DNA of 64,000 bases from Cyanophora paradoxa (Eukaryota > Glaucocystophyceae > Cyanophorales > Cyanophoraceae): contig QPMI01000530.1 in assembly GCA_004431415.1 (NCBI GenBank), forward strand, positions 1 to 64,000, written 5' to 3'. Both the position numbers and the translations under genes were made by a program. Shown here piece by piece: positions 10,080-21,490 of the stretch (position 1 is its first letter; each line of letters opens with the position of its first letter). Below the pieces are notes generated by a model. The model was not told the origin of the DNA, did not search any database, and saw only the letters and a list, made by a program, of their open reading frames with translations.

Positions 10080-13000
10080 GCCTACAGATAGGGCTGCGGC
10101 CCCCGCATGCGCAGGAATGGCTCCGGGATGCGGAGAAGGGTTGTTGCCCCCCCTCGCGTGCCCACCGCGACCTGCGGGACTGTCAGTCCAGCAGATTCGG
10201 GTACCGGTGAGAAGTTGCACCAGACTGGGGTTTTTGGTGAGGCAGCTAGGCAGGTGGCGATGTGGGCATCCACGGGTGCGGGAGGCGCCCCGGGGAGCCG
10301 TCGCTGGCGGTGCGCAGGCGGGGCCGGATGGCGGCACGTAGGTTGAGGGTGCAGGCAGGATGGGCGAGGCGGCCCGGCGGCAGAGTCCAGGCGAGGTTGG
10401 CGGGGCCCGGGAGAGGTCGAAGACGAGTAGGGACTGCCCTTTCCTCGACCGGGTGGCGAGGACGAAAAGGGCACCTGCATCGGCAGAGAGAGCGGAGGCT
10501 TCGAAGCGGGTGTAGCCCGGGGAAGGGGCGCGGCGTGGACGATCTGGAGGGCCATGGGGACGGGGCCAGCGGGGAGCGGGCGCAGGCGGGCGAGCACAAG
10601 GCGGTCCTCAAAGGTCACCGCCACGAGCTGTGCCAGCCGTGTCTCCTCCTCCGGGAGGTCCACCGGCGGCAGCCCGAACGGCAGTGGCGGGGGAGGCGGC
10701 GGGCCCCCGGGGCGCCGCGGCAGCGGTGGTGCCGGCGGTGTGCGCCGCGCCGGGTCAAACCCCTGCAGGAAGAAATGCACTCCTGCACCCGGAGGGTTCT
10801 TTGCTCAGCGGCGCGGGTGGGCGAGGCGCGCACCGCCGGGGACGACGCGGGCGGTGGATCCATGCGGGGCGGTCCCCGCGAGGTCCAGCTGCGCCAGTGC
10901 TGCGTGCTAGGTCAGAAGACGCCGCGCTGAGATAGGAAAGGTGGAAGGGGCGGACTGCAGTCCGGTGTGGGGCCGGCGCCCTCAGGCGGCTGCACGTTTA
11001 GCAACTCGGCGGAGGGCATGAAGAGTGCCAACAGGCTTCTGCGCCGCCCGCTGGAGGCGAGGACGGGTCGGCGGGAAGGGGGGCACAGGTCGAATCACGC
11101 ACGTCCCAGAGGCAGCAAAGGTGCAGTAGATCCAGCGACCCTCGGCGGTGGGGTCGGGGGTGGAGGCGTCCAGCGGGGCGGGGCGGGGCGCCGGGAGGCC
11201 CGGGTTCACCCACCACGCCCACGAGGGCGCCCGGCAGACCGTTGGCAGCACCGCTGCCACGGGCACCGTCTCGCCGCTGGGCCCGAGGCCGGCGGCGCAC
11301 TCCACCACAGGTCGCCGGCTCTTGAGGTTTGAGATCCGCACGCGACCCGTCTACGCGGGGCGATCTGAGAGAAGCAAGTAGCTGGAGGGCAAGGAGCGGG
11401 CGGGCGGGCACCTGTGTGCCGACGAGAACGACGTTGTTGTCGTGGAGGCTGAAGGCGATGGCGGTGGGCCACTGGGGTTCGCCCCAGGCCCCTCCGCGTC
11501 GCTCCGCATCAGCCCGAACCGCTCCCAGCGCGCGTGCCGCCCGTACACGCTGCCCCTCGCCAGGAGCGCCCGCGTCAGGGCCCCAGGAGCGCGGCGGCTG
11601 GACGTGCGGGGCACCTGAAGAGGTACCCCGCGGTGCCAAGGGAGGCGATCATGTACGCGTCGTTCTGCGCCGGCGTCAGTGCGGAGTCTGGCGGCCGGCG
11701 GGCGGGTGGGAGGGCGCACGCGGGAGAGGGCGAGGGCGGGGAGGGCGTGCGCAGGGCGCTGCGGCCCGACGCGCTGCAGCGCCTCCGTCGGCAGCTCCAG
11801 CGCGTGCGTGAACATCAGTGCCGGTGCCGCCGGCACCGCCAGTGCTGCCGAAGGCTGCGAGAAGGACCCGCCGAGGGGCTGCAATGCGGGCGGCGGCGAT
11901 GCCGGCGCCGCTGTGGGGGCCGCCGGCGCTGCCGCCGCTGGTGCTGCTGGTACCTCCACCGAGGCCGCTCTGCCCGGGGCGGCGCCGGCAGCCGCCGCAC
12001 CGGGGGCTGGGGCGGCGGGCTGGGGCACGGGGACCATGGGCCCGCGGGGGCAGGCGAGGATGGGGTCCATGTCGAGGTCGATCTCCTGCGGGGCCCGTGA
12101 GGCGGCGCAGCGCAAGGGGGGAGAGGGCCCGGGGGCGCACGATGGGGACCATGCCGACGATGTCGAGGGGGCCTGGCGGCGGCGGCTCCTGCACGGGGGC
12201 CTCCTCCGGCGCCGGCCGGCGCCAGTGGTACTTCTGCGCCTTGCCACAACGGTGTAGGCTCACGATGGAGTCGCTCACGGCGGGGCCCGAGAGCGCTGCG
12301 CGGCGTGAGGCGCGCGGGGGCCGGTGGACGGGGGGCGCACGGCAGGCGCCCCATGAGAAGGCGAGGGCGGCGACGGGCGAGGGCCGCGGCTCGAGCACCT
12401 GCTCCAGCACGCGCACCTCCTGCGGGAGCGCCTGGAGCGGTCAGCCGGCGCCGGGGAGGGGCGGAGGAGGAAGAGGCGCGCACGAGTGCGTCGGGCGCGA
12501 TGACCGTTGTCGCTGCCGCCGCCGGCGCGGCAGCCGCGGCGGGGGCGGGGCCGGAGGAGGGAGGAGGATGCGTGCCCCCGGGCGGGGCGCGGGCGCGCGG
12601 GCGGCGCCTCCGGCTCGCGCTTGACGAAGACGGGGCGGGCCGCGTGCGGCGCCTCCGGCTCGCGCTTGACGAAGACGGGGCGGGCCGACGGGGCGGAGTG
12701 CGGCGGCCGCTCCGCCGCGGTCGCCGCGGCCGGCGGCGCCTCCGCTGCGCGCCCCCGCTTGACCACGGCGGCCTGCGGCGCTGCCGGAGGCGCTGCCTTG
12801 CGCTCACGCTTGCAATTGATCGCCGGCGCTCCGGCCTCGCGCTTGATCGCCGGCGCTCCGGGCTCGGCCTGCGGCGCTGCCGGAGGCGCTGCGCATGCCT
12901 CGTGCTCGCGCTTGATCGCCGGCGCTCCGGCCTCGCGCTTGATCGCCGGCGCTCCGGGCTCGCGCCGGGGGGGGAAGGGGCGGGGCGCACGGCAGGCGCC

Positions 13001-13463
13001 CCTTGCGAAGGCGACGTTGGCGACGGGTGACGGACACGGTTCCAGCACCTGCTTCAGGACGTGAATCTCCTGCAGAGGGGTCAAGGTTGTCAGGCGCCCA
13101 AGTGACTCCGGAGGGATGACCGCTGCCGGTGTCGCCGGCGGTGCAACAGCGGTTTTCGCCTGGCCCCGGATCTCCTGCAGAGGGGTGAAGGGGACAGGCA
13201 CCCGCCGATAAGCACGCGCTCACATGCAAGTAGGAGGCCGCCGGAGTCGAAGGGCCTGGCTCATCGGACTCGGAATCGGTGATGTCGATGAGTTCGACAA
13301 GCTCCATGTCCCTGCTTGCGGTCGCCGTCTCCGGTGTGGTGGCCGCAGCCGGCCGCTCGAGCGCGAGCAGCACTTCGGCGAGCTCAGCCCGCGCTTTGAC
13401 CAGTTCCGTCTCCGCCCGTTCGACTTTCGCCAGTGCTTCATCCACTTCGCGGCCACGTTTCAT
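10080..13463 (-). CDS. WD40-like protein with N-terminal coiled coil, SIM-like motif and KRE repeats
   Basis: The start at 13463 gives MKRGREVDEALAKVERAETE, a charged heptad-like coiled coil. VELIDITDSESDE follows, a hydrophobic core plus acidic/Ser tail typical of SUMO-interaction motifs. A 49-nt intron (13223-13175, GTGAGC...TGCAG) joins to EIRGQAKTAVAPP. A disordered region then carries GAPAIKRE repeats and two 48-nt repeats encoding PVFVKREPEAP. Two related stretches, VLKQVLEPCPSPVANVAF and VLEQVLEPRPSPVAALAF, look like duplicated blades or linkers. WD-like strands follow: TAIAFSLHDNNVVLVGTQ joined across an intron to TGRVRISNLKSRRPV, and ALFVLATRSRKGQSLLVFDL. Several short introns end in CCGCAG. 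Frame breaks near 12480 and 10540 may be introns or homopolymer errors. Likely a scaffold, possibly nuclear; partner unknown. Confidence 0.5.
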
Positions 13464-13649
13464 GACTCGCGGGCCGAAGCCCCTCGTACCCCTCATGGGC
13501 CGAAGCGGCGAAGCTCGCGAAGCGGCGAAGCTGCGGCGAAGCAGCGGCGGCGAAGCTGGCGCCGACGGCAAAGCCGCGCCACGGCCTCGGCCACGGTTTC
13601 GTCCAAGTCGTTGCGCGGCGCGCAGCATGGCGAAGACGAAGTTAAGGCC

Positions 13650-13834
13650 TGAAGACGCTGGAGAGATCCACCGGAGCCGACAGCCGACAGCGGAGCCGAC
13701 AGCGCTGATTGCTCTATACACGCCGCGACGTTTACCGCGGCTCGAGAACGAGGGCAGCTTTGTCGACGTGCGCGTTCTCGGGGATTGCCGGCCTTCCCCG
13801 CTACGCGTCACTGAAATGACAGGTGCAACCCCGG
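13650..13834 (+). pseudogene. Solitary exon relic related to the 8.95-9.05 kb exon
   Basis: Plus-strand reading gives ENEGSFVDVRVLGDCRPSP followed by a possible donor (GACAG|GTGCAA). This parallels SFESMQVLEVQVLGDSRPSP and its donor in the last part of the aminotransferase-like gene (8970-9053). The nucleotides match over GTTCTCGGGGA...CGGCCTTCCCCGC. No other exon of that gene is recognisable around it, so a duplicated fragment is more likely than a gene. Confidence 0.4.
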
Positions 13835-14165
13835 CCGGTTGCATCGTTGCTACGTCGCGAGGGATTCGGTGATCCCGTAAGTCGAGCATGTGCCCTTCCT
13901 GTGCGTGACTAGTACAGTGCGTGACTAGCCCGGCCCACGGCCGCGCACGGTTAAGATTGCGTATAGCTATATATAGATATTCAGTAGCATTCCTAGGCTT
14001 TTTTCACGTCAGGAGCCAAAGCCTGAATTAAAATTTAGCATGATGATTACACAAAGAACCGAGGAGCGTCGTTGACGTAGCGAGAGCTCGGTCTCTCGTG
14101 CTCGTTTGTTGTGAGCATTGGATGTCGATGCTTCGTAATATGCACTCGCCAGGGGCCGGAAGGTC

Positions 14166-14918
14166 CTACAAAATCGTTCTGTTTGAGGCAAATCCCGGAG
14201 AAGAAATCAACAAGACATGCCGCAGCATAGCTGGGATTCTGGAAGAGGGATGCCCTGAAAAAAATGTCGCGGCGGGCGCGGCACAATGGAGGAGGGGGAG
14301 GGGCCCGCGAAGCGGTTCGAGAGTACGTTCGAGATCAGCCAATACTGCAGAATCGCTTGTGTACGAATTCCGCATTCGACGTGATGGGCTGAAAAATAGG
14401 CCAACTTGCACCAACGACGCGCTGGCCTTTTGAATAGCCTTGCACTCCTCAACGACTGGAAGACTACCAACACGACGATATGATGTGATTCTATCCGAAT
14501 ACGTCGAAATGACCGCTGCTGCTTGCTGTGCAACTAATTCGTCGGCTTTATCAAACTCTTGAAGTGCAGTTCCGATCTCGTACGTTGGCGTTGACACGTC
14601 GACATTCTGCAATTTTGGAAGTCCGTATGCGATGCGTGTGTGATGTATGCTGAGAGTGAAAGTTTTAACAGCTTTCAGTGCATTGAACACTTTCTTGAGG
14701 ACGAGAGCTTCCAAAAAGCTGACAAGGCGATGCTTGCATCCTGAGAGCCTCAGCTCGAGGTAGGTCAAGGCTCGGATCATTTGCAGGGATTCCAGATTAG
14801 CCGCTGCCGAATTGTGATCCCGTTCTCGATACAACTGCTCATCGTCCATGTTGTTTACGTGTTGGTGGAAGCACCCAGAACAGCGATAGCCTTTAGGGCG
14901 CGGAGTCGCGGAATGCGT
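14166..14918 (-). pseudogene. LRR-like protein fragment cut by the Fn3 array
   Basis: Minus-strand open frame with leucine-patterned segments (ALTYLELRLSGCKHRLVSFL, ALVLKKVFNALKAVKTFTLSI, GLPKLQNVDVSTPTYE) like the other LRR-type genes here. Its apparent N terminus runs into reverse-complemented Fn3 repeat DNA from about 14917 on, so the natural 5' end is missing. The 3' end lacks a clear last exon. Probably a broken paralogue of the 29-1720 and 3437-6079 genes. Confidence 0.45.
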
Positions 14919-17900
14919 CACCGCCGCGCCCGCCTCGAGCAACAGCGCCAGGCTCTCGTGGAGCCGCCCGCGGGGCGCGCCCTCTGGCCCCGGCTCTCCG
15001 TGCGTTGCATTGCTGGTTTTTCGCGCGGATGGTTAGCGGCGCGAAACTGACGCGGCGCTCCCGCCGCGCGCAGGGCCTCGTACGCCGTCTTCAAGAACGG
15101 CCAGCAGGTCGCGACGGTGCCGGCCGGCGGCGAGACGAGCACCTTCGTGGCGTCCGGCCTGCAGCCAAACGTGCCGGCCGTCTTCTCGGTGGTGCCCCTC
15201 GCGCCGTCGGGCAGCCCGAGCGGCCCGGCCAGCGTGCAGGTGCCGGTGACGCCCTCGAGCGGCCTCGGCGCCGGGAGCCCGGGATCGGGCGCTGGCGCCG
15301 GAAGCCCCGCCGCCCCCTCGAACCTGCAGCTCACCAGCGTCTCGTCCGGCCTCATGGGCGGCACGTCCGCGACCCTCTCGTGGAGCCCGCCGGCCACCGG
15401 CGCACCGCAGAGCTACCAGGTCCTCAAGGACGGCGTCCCCGTCGGCAGCGTCTCGGGCAGCAAGACCTCGACGACCGTCTCGGACCTGCCGCGCGGCGGC
15501 GTCGCGACCCTGAGCGTCGTGCCCGTCGGCCCCGGCGGCGCGGCGGGCCCGGCCTCGGCCCCGCTCGCCGCCGGCATCCCGTCCAACCCGGCCTCGGAGC
15601 TCGTCCTCACCGCCGCGCCCGCCTCGAGCAACAGCGCCAGGCTCTCGTGGAGCCGCCCGCGGGGCGCGCCCTCTGGCCCCGGCTCTCCGTGCGTTGCATT
15701 GCTGGTTTTTCGCGCGGATGGTTAGCGGCGCGAAACTGACGCGGCGCTCCCCTCGCGCGCAGGGCCTCGTACGCCGTCCTCAAGAACGGCCAGCAGGTCG
15801 CGACGGTGCCGGCCGGCGGCGAGACGAGCACCTTCGTGGCGTCCGGCCTGCAGCCGAACGTGCCGGCCGTCTTCTCGGTGGTGCCCCTCGCGCCGTCGGG
15901 CAGCCCGAGCGGCCCGGCCAGCGTGCAGGTGCCGGTGACGCCCTCGAGCGGCCTCGGCGCCGGGAGCCCGGGATCGGGCGCGGGCGCCGGAAGCCCCGCC
16001 GCCCCCTCGAACCTGCAGCTCACCAGCGTCTCGTCCGGCCTCATGGGCGGCACGTCCGCGACCCTCTCGTGGAGCCCGCCGGCCACCGGCGCACCGCAGA
16101 GCTACCAGGTCCTCAAGGACGGCGTCCCCGTCGGCAGCGTCTCGGGCAGCAGGACCTCGACGACCGTCTCGGACCTGCCGCGCGGCGGCGTCGCGACCCT
16201 GAGCGTCGTGCCCGTCGGCCCCGGCGGCGCGGCGGGCCCGGCCTCGGCCCCGCTCGCCGCCGGCATCCCGTCCGACCCGGCCTCGGAGCTCGTCCTCACC
16301 GCCGCGCCCGCCTCGAGCAACAGCGCCAGGCTCTCGTGGAGCCGCCCGCGGGGCGCACCCTCCGGCCCCGGCTCTCCGTGCGTTGCATTGCTGGTTTTTC
16401 GCGCGGATGGTTAGCGGCGCGAAACTGACGCGGCGCTCCCGCCGCGCGCAGGGCCTCGTACGCCGTCCTCAAGAACGGCCAGCAGGTCGCGACGGTGCCG
16501 GCCGGCGGCGAGACGAGCACCTTCGTGGCGTCCGGCCTGCAGCCAAACGTGCCGGCCGTCTTCTCGGTGGTGCCCCTCGCGCCGTCGGGCAGCCCGAGCG
16601 GCCCGGCCAGCGTGCAGGTGCCGGTGACGCCCTCGAGCGGCCTCGGCGCCGGGAGCCCGGGATCAGGCGCTGGCGCCGGAAGCCCCGCCGCCCCCTCGAA
16701 CCTGCAGCTCACCAGCGTCTCGTCCGGCCTCATGGGCGGCACGTCCGCGACCCTCTCGTGGAGCCCGCCGGCCACCAGCGCACCGCAGAGCTACCAGGTC
16801 CTCAAGGACGGCGTCCCCGTCGGCAGCGTCTCGGGCAGCAAGACCTCGACGACCGTCTCGGACCTGCCGCGCGGCGGCGTCGTGACCCTGAGCGTCGTGC
16901 CCGTCGGCCCCGGCGGCGCGGCGGGCCCGGCCTCGGCTCCGCTTGCCGCCGGCATCCCGTCCGACCCGGCCTCGGAGCTCGTCCTCACCGCCGCGCCCGC
17001 CTCGAGCAACAGCGCCAGGCTCTCGTGGAGCCGCCCGCGGGGCGCGCCCTCTGGCCCCGGCTCTCCGTGCGTTGCATTGCTGGTTTTTCGCGCGGATGGT
17101 TAGCGGCGCGAAACTGACGCGGCGCTCCCGCCGCGCGCAGGGCCTCGTACGCCGTCCTCAAGAACGGCCAGCAGGTCGCGACGGTGCCGGCCGGTGGCGA
17201 GACGAGCACCTTCGTGGCGTCCGGCCTGCAGCCGAACGTGCCGGCCGTCTTCTCGGTGGTGCCCCTCGCGCCGTCGGGCAGCCCGAGCGGCCCGGCCAGC
17301 GTGCAGGTGCCGGTGACGCCCTCGAGCGGCCTCGGCGCCGGGAGCCCGGGATCGGGCGCGGGCGCCGGAAGCCCCGCCGCCCCTCGAACCTGCAGCTCAC
17401 CAGCGTCTCGTCCGGCCTCATGGGCGGCACGTCCGCGACCCTCTCGTGGAGCCCGCCGGCTACCGGCACACCGCAGAGCTACCAGGTCCTCAAGGACGGC
17501 GTCCCCGTCGGCAGCGTCTCGGGCAGCAGGACCTCGACGACCGTCTCGGACCTGCCGCGCGGCGGCGTCGCGACCCTGAGCGTCGTGCCCGTCGGCCCCG
17601 GCGGCGCGGCGGGCCCGGCCTCGGCCCCGCTCGCCGCCGGCATCCCGTCCGACCCGGCCTCGGAGCTCGTCCTCACCGCCGCGCCCGCCTCGAGCAACAG
17701 CGCCAGGCTCTCGTGGAGCCGCCCGCGGGCGCGCCCTCTGGCCCCGGCTCTCCGTGCGTTGCATTGCTGGTTTTTCGCGCGGATGGTTAGCGGCGCGAAA
17801 CTGACGCGGCGCTCCCCCCGCGCGCAGGGCCTCGTACGCCGTCCTCAAGAACGGCCAGCAGGTCGCGACGGTGCCGGCCGGTGGCGAGACGAGCACCTTC

Positions 17901-18732
17901 GTGGCGTCCGGCCTGCAGCCGAACGTGCCGGCCGTCTTCTCGGTGGTGCCCCTCGCGCCGTCGGGCAGCCCGAGCGGCCCGGCCAGCGTGCAGGTGCCGG
18001 TGACGCCCTCGAGCGGCCTCGGCGCCGGGAGCCCGGGATCGGGCGCGGGCGCCGGAAGCCCCGCCGCCCCCTCGAACCTGCAGCTCACCAGCGTCTCGTC
18101 CGGCCTCATGGGCGGCACGTCCGCGACCCTCTCGTGGAGCCCGCCGGCTACCGGCGCACCGCAGAGCTACCAGGTCCTCAAGGACGGCGTCCCCGTCGGC
18201 AGCGTCTCGGGCAGCAGGACCTCGACGACCGTCTCGGACCTGCCGCGCGGCGGCGTCGCGACCCTGAGCGTCGTGCCCGTCGGCCCCGGCGGCGCGGCGG
18301 GCCCGGCCTCGGCCCCGCTCGCCGCCGGCATCCCGTCCGACCCGGCCTCGGAGCTCGTCCTCACCGCCGCGCCCGCCTCGAGCAACAGCGCCAGGCTCTC
18401 GTGGAGCCGCCCGCGGGGCGCGCCCTCTGGCCCGGCTCTCCGTGCGTTGCATTGCTGGTTTTTCGCGCGGATGGTTAGCGGCGCGAAACTGACGCGGCGC
18501 TCCCGCCGCGCGCAGGGCCTCGTACGCCGTCCTCAAGAACGGCCAGCAGGTCGCGACGGTGCCGGCCGGTGGCGAGACGAGCACCTTCGTGGCGTCCGGC
18601 CTGCAGCCGAACGTGCCGGCCGTCTTCTCGGTGGTGCCCCTCGCGCCGTCGGGCAGCCCGAGCGGCCCGGCCAGCGTGCAGGTGCCGGTGACGCCCTCGA
18701 GCGGCCTCGGCGCCGGGAGCCCGGGATCGGGC
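14917..18732 (+). repeat. 689-bp tandem repeat, one intron and two Fn3 domains per unit
   Basis: Intron starts lie at 15000, 15689, 16378, 17067, 17754 and 18442. This gives unit lengths of 689, 689, 689, 687 and 688. Exon and intron are almost identical between units. Intron copies differ mainly just before the acceptor (CCCGCCGCG, CCCCTCGCG or CCCCCCGCG). The array breaks off inside a unit at the left end and diverges at about 18732 on the right. Confidence 0.9.
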
Positions 18733-20559
18733 ACGGGCGCTGCAGCTCCGAGCCAGCAGGCACCCTCGAACCTGCAGCTCACTAGCGTTTCGGCGGGCAT
18801 CCTTGGCAATACGAGCGCCACGCTCTCATGGGGTCCGCCGGCGTCTGGCGCGCCAGCAAGCTATCAGGTGCTGCAAGACGGCAAGGTTGTCGCCACGGTG
18901 CCGGGAGGCCAGACGGCCACGAACGTCGGCGGGCTTCCCAGCGACGGTGTGTCCGCGACCACTTTCCAGGTCGTTCCTCTCAACGCGAAGGGCGCCGCGG
19001 GCCCCGCGTCGTTCCCCCTCTCGGCGGGCGCGGCGTCGTCGCTCGACTCCGGCATCAGCCTCACCGCCGCCCCGGCCTCGACTAGCGGCACCAGCGCCAC
19101 GCTCTCGTGGAACTCTCCGTCTGGCCCAGCGGCCGCCAATGTCTCCTCGTGCGCTTGAAATTTCTGATGCTCTTTTTACCAGAATCTCTCTTCCGAAAAG
19201 CTTACTCGTTCTCTCATGCGTGCTGGAGCAGGTTTGCCGTTATGCTCAACGGCCAACAGATTGGGACGGTGCCGGCGACGGGTGCCGCGAACAACTCGTT
19301 TGTGGCAGCGGGCCTGCAGCCCGGCGCCCCCGCCGTCTTCTCGGTGGTGCCGCTCTCGCCGTCGGGCAGCCCGAGTGGCGCTGCCAGCAACTCCATCCCC
19401 CTCTCCGGCTCGAGCTCCTCGCCTTCTTTCGGGTCGGCCTTCAATGGGGATGGCGCCTCGGCGGCTCCGGACGAGCAGGCGCCCTCCAACCTCAGCCTCA
19501 CTTCCTCCCCCACGGCGACGAGCGGCCGCGGGGCTTCCTCCGGGCGGCTCTCGTGGAAGCACCCGTCGGCCGGTCCGCCCGCCATGTACGCCGTTACAAA
19601 GGACGGGCGGGTCATCGGCACCGTTCCGGGGAGCCAGACGTCATTCAACATACCGGCGGAGCCTCCTCGGCCCTCGTCGCCTGGGGCGCCGATGGACGGC
19701 AGCGGCTCGGGGGCGGCGTCCAAGTACGTCGTGGTGCCCATGTCGTCCCAGGGCGCGGCCGGGACGCCGTCGTTCCCCCTCGTCGCTTCCCCGGCGCAGC
19801 CCAAGAACGGCGGCCTCAGCCTAACGGCGGCGCCGATCGTCCCCGACGCATCGGCGGCAGAGCTGACGTGGGACGCCCCCGCAAAGGCCCAGGAGATCAG
19901 CGGGTGCGCGAAATCATACTCTGCATAATTTCGGTAAATAAATTCGCAGCCTCCGATAATCAATTCCCTTGCGCAGTTACGCCATCATGGTGAACGGGCA
20001 GCACGCGGCGGTCGTGCCGCCGTCAGCCAGCGGGAAGAACTTGTACACGGCGACGGGCCTGCCGCCCGGCGCCGTCGTTGAGGTCGTTCCGATGCAGTCC
20101 GCCGCGACGTCACCCGGCTCGCGATCGGCCGCCGGCCCGAAGCCGGCGCCGAGCGGCGCGAGCCTCGCGCTCCCGCTGCTGAGCACAGGGCGCGGCGCGT
20201 CCACCTACTCCGCCACGACCGTCGCTACGGCGTCGGGGGCGCCCAGCACCGGCGCCCCCGCCGACCTCGAGCTCAAGGACCTCGACAGCCCGCCCTTCGG
20301 CAACACGACGGGCACGCTCGCCTGGAAGCACCCGGCGGCCGGGGCCCCCGCCTCGTACACCGTCATGCAGGGCGGGATGCCCGTGGCGACGGTGCCGGGC
20401 ACGCAGACCTCCTGCAAGCTCGAGAACCTGCCGTCCGGACAGGCGGTGTCGCTGCAGGTCATCCCGATGTCCGCGGGCGGCGCCCCGGGGCCCGCGTCGC
20501 ACTCTCTGAACGCCGTCTGCATCCCGTGCATGCTCGCCGCCATGCTCCAGGGGAAATAA
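14917..20559 (+). CDS. Multi-domain fibronectin type III-like protein, 5'-truncated
   Basis: Exons 14917-14999, 15074-15688, 15763-16377, 16452-17066, 17141-17753, 17828-18441, 18516-19148, 19232-19903 and 19977-20559. All eight introns are phase 2 and start GTGCG; six are 74 nt and nearly identical, the others 83 and 73 nt. Each splice rebuilds a domain, for example GAPSGPGSP joined to ASYAVLKNG. Domains follow the Fn3 pattern: N-terminal APSNLQLTS, core Trp in ATLSW, YxVLKDG, TTVSDLP, and closing GxAGPAS. About 16 domains are seen, every second one split by an intron. The last exons diverge and end VCIPCMLAAMLQGK. No signal peptide, membrane segment or start codon is present, as the 5' end is lost at about 14917. 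Single-base deletions near 17386, 17729 and 18430 break the frame. Likely an extracellular adhesion or matrix protein. Confidence 0.75.
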
Positions 20560-21300
20560 ACTTCTATTTCGTGTAGCTTATATTACGTTACGTTTTCGAT
20601 GCGTTAGGAGAGACTTAGCTGCAGATAGTAAAAGGACGTGGACTTGCCGAGATCTTCGAGGCATGACTATAGGTCCGCGAATAGAGATATAGAGACCTCA
20701 GCAAATCAGCCACAATTGAAATCAGCTCAGCATGAAGTAGTCAGCAGAACAATTTATTACGGGAGTCGTTATCGTTTTTCGGCCAACTACCTGTCGCAGT
20801 ACTTGGAAAGTCGAGGTTTCCGCGAATGCTGTGGCAAAGAATAAAGTTGTTTGCACAGTCGAAGCACGTGCACTGTTTGCAGAGAGCTTCGATAGCAGTT
20901 GAGCTGGTACTGCTACTGCAAGCGCTAGCAGATCTACATCATGGCATTTAGCCTAGTAGACGTGGATGCCTTGATATTGTTCGTATACCAGTATACGTAT
21001 CTCCAGTATATAGCGCAGAGATTGCAGAACTTCACTAGTGCTGTAGCCTTGTAGCACCCCTTGGACGCCATATCTAGACTGGACGGTACGTATACGGCAC
21101 CTTCTGTGCACTCTCAGCGGCTGTCCCAAATATAATTGCAAGCACCAACCGCATGAACGAATTCGCACATCGCAGTTAGCAGCAATTGCGGAAGGGTCCG
21201 CAATTGCGGTCCGAACAGAGTTGTTGACCGCAATTGCGGAAGGGTCCGACGGTCACTTGCACATATATAACGACATATCCCATTTCCTGATGACGTTCCG
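20560..21300. other. Non-coding stretch with CCGCAATTGCGG palindromes
   Basis: No gene supported. At 21180-21250 the palindromic word CGCAATTGCGG occurs three times, twice followed by AAGGGTCCG. A TATATAA stretch lies near 21263. It is the 3' flank of the Fn3 gene. Confidence 0.5.
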
Positions 21301-21309
21301 AACGAAAAG

Positions 21310-21490
21310 TGGGCGTGATGGCATCGGGGGCGCCCATGGCCAGCCCCGGCGCCCCCGCGGACCTAGGCCTCGAGCTCAAGGACCTGGACAGCCCGCCCTT
21401 CGGCAACTCGACGGGCAAGTCTGCCTCGCTCTCCACCAAAAGTGTCGCCTCGCTGGCCAGCGGAGGCGAGTGTCGCCGAGTTGGATGAGA
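21310..21490 (+). pseudogene. Relic of the last Fn3 exon
   Basis: Reads ASGAPMASPGAPAD then LELKDLDSPPFGNSTGK, a near copy of ASGAPSTGAPADLELKDLD and SPPFGNTTG from the last exon (about 20230-20310). A six-base insertion and loss of the following Trp-containing strand disrupt the domain; it ends at a TGA at about 21487. A partial duplication, not a functional gene. Confidence 0.7.

Noticed and set aside
11815-12990. 391-codon Arg/Pro/Ala-rich minus-strand frame
   Set aside because: Mostly a shadow of the KREP-repeat frame of the WD40 gene; its composition is that of GC-rich third-frame translation.
14917-18732. Regular repeats as a CRISPR-like array
   Set aside because: Units are 689 bp, coding with introns, and have no short repeat-unique spacer pattern.
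15005-18821. Long Arg/Pro-rich frames on both strands within the Fn3 array (up to 511 codons)
   Set aside because: They are out-of-frame shadows kept open by GC-rich repeats; the Fn3 frame with phase 2 introns explains the conservation.
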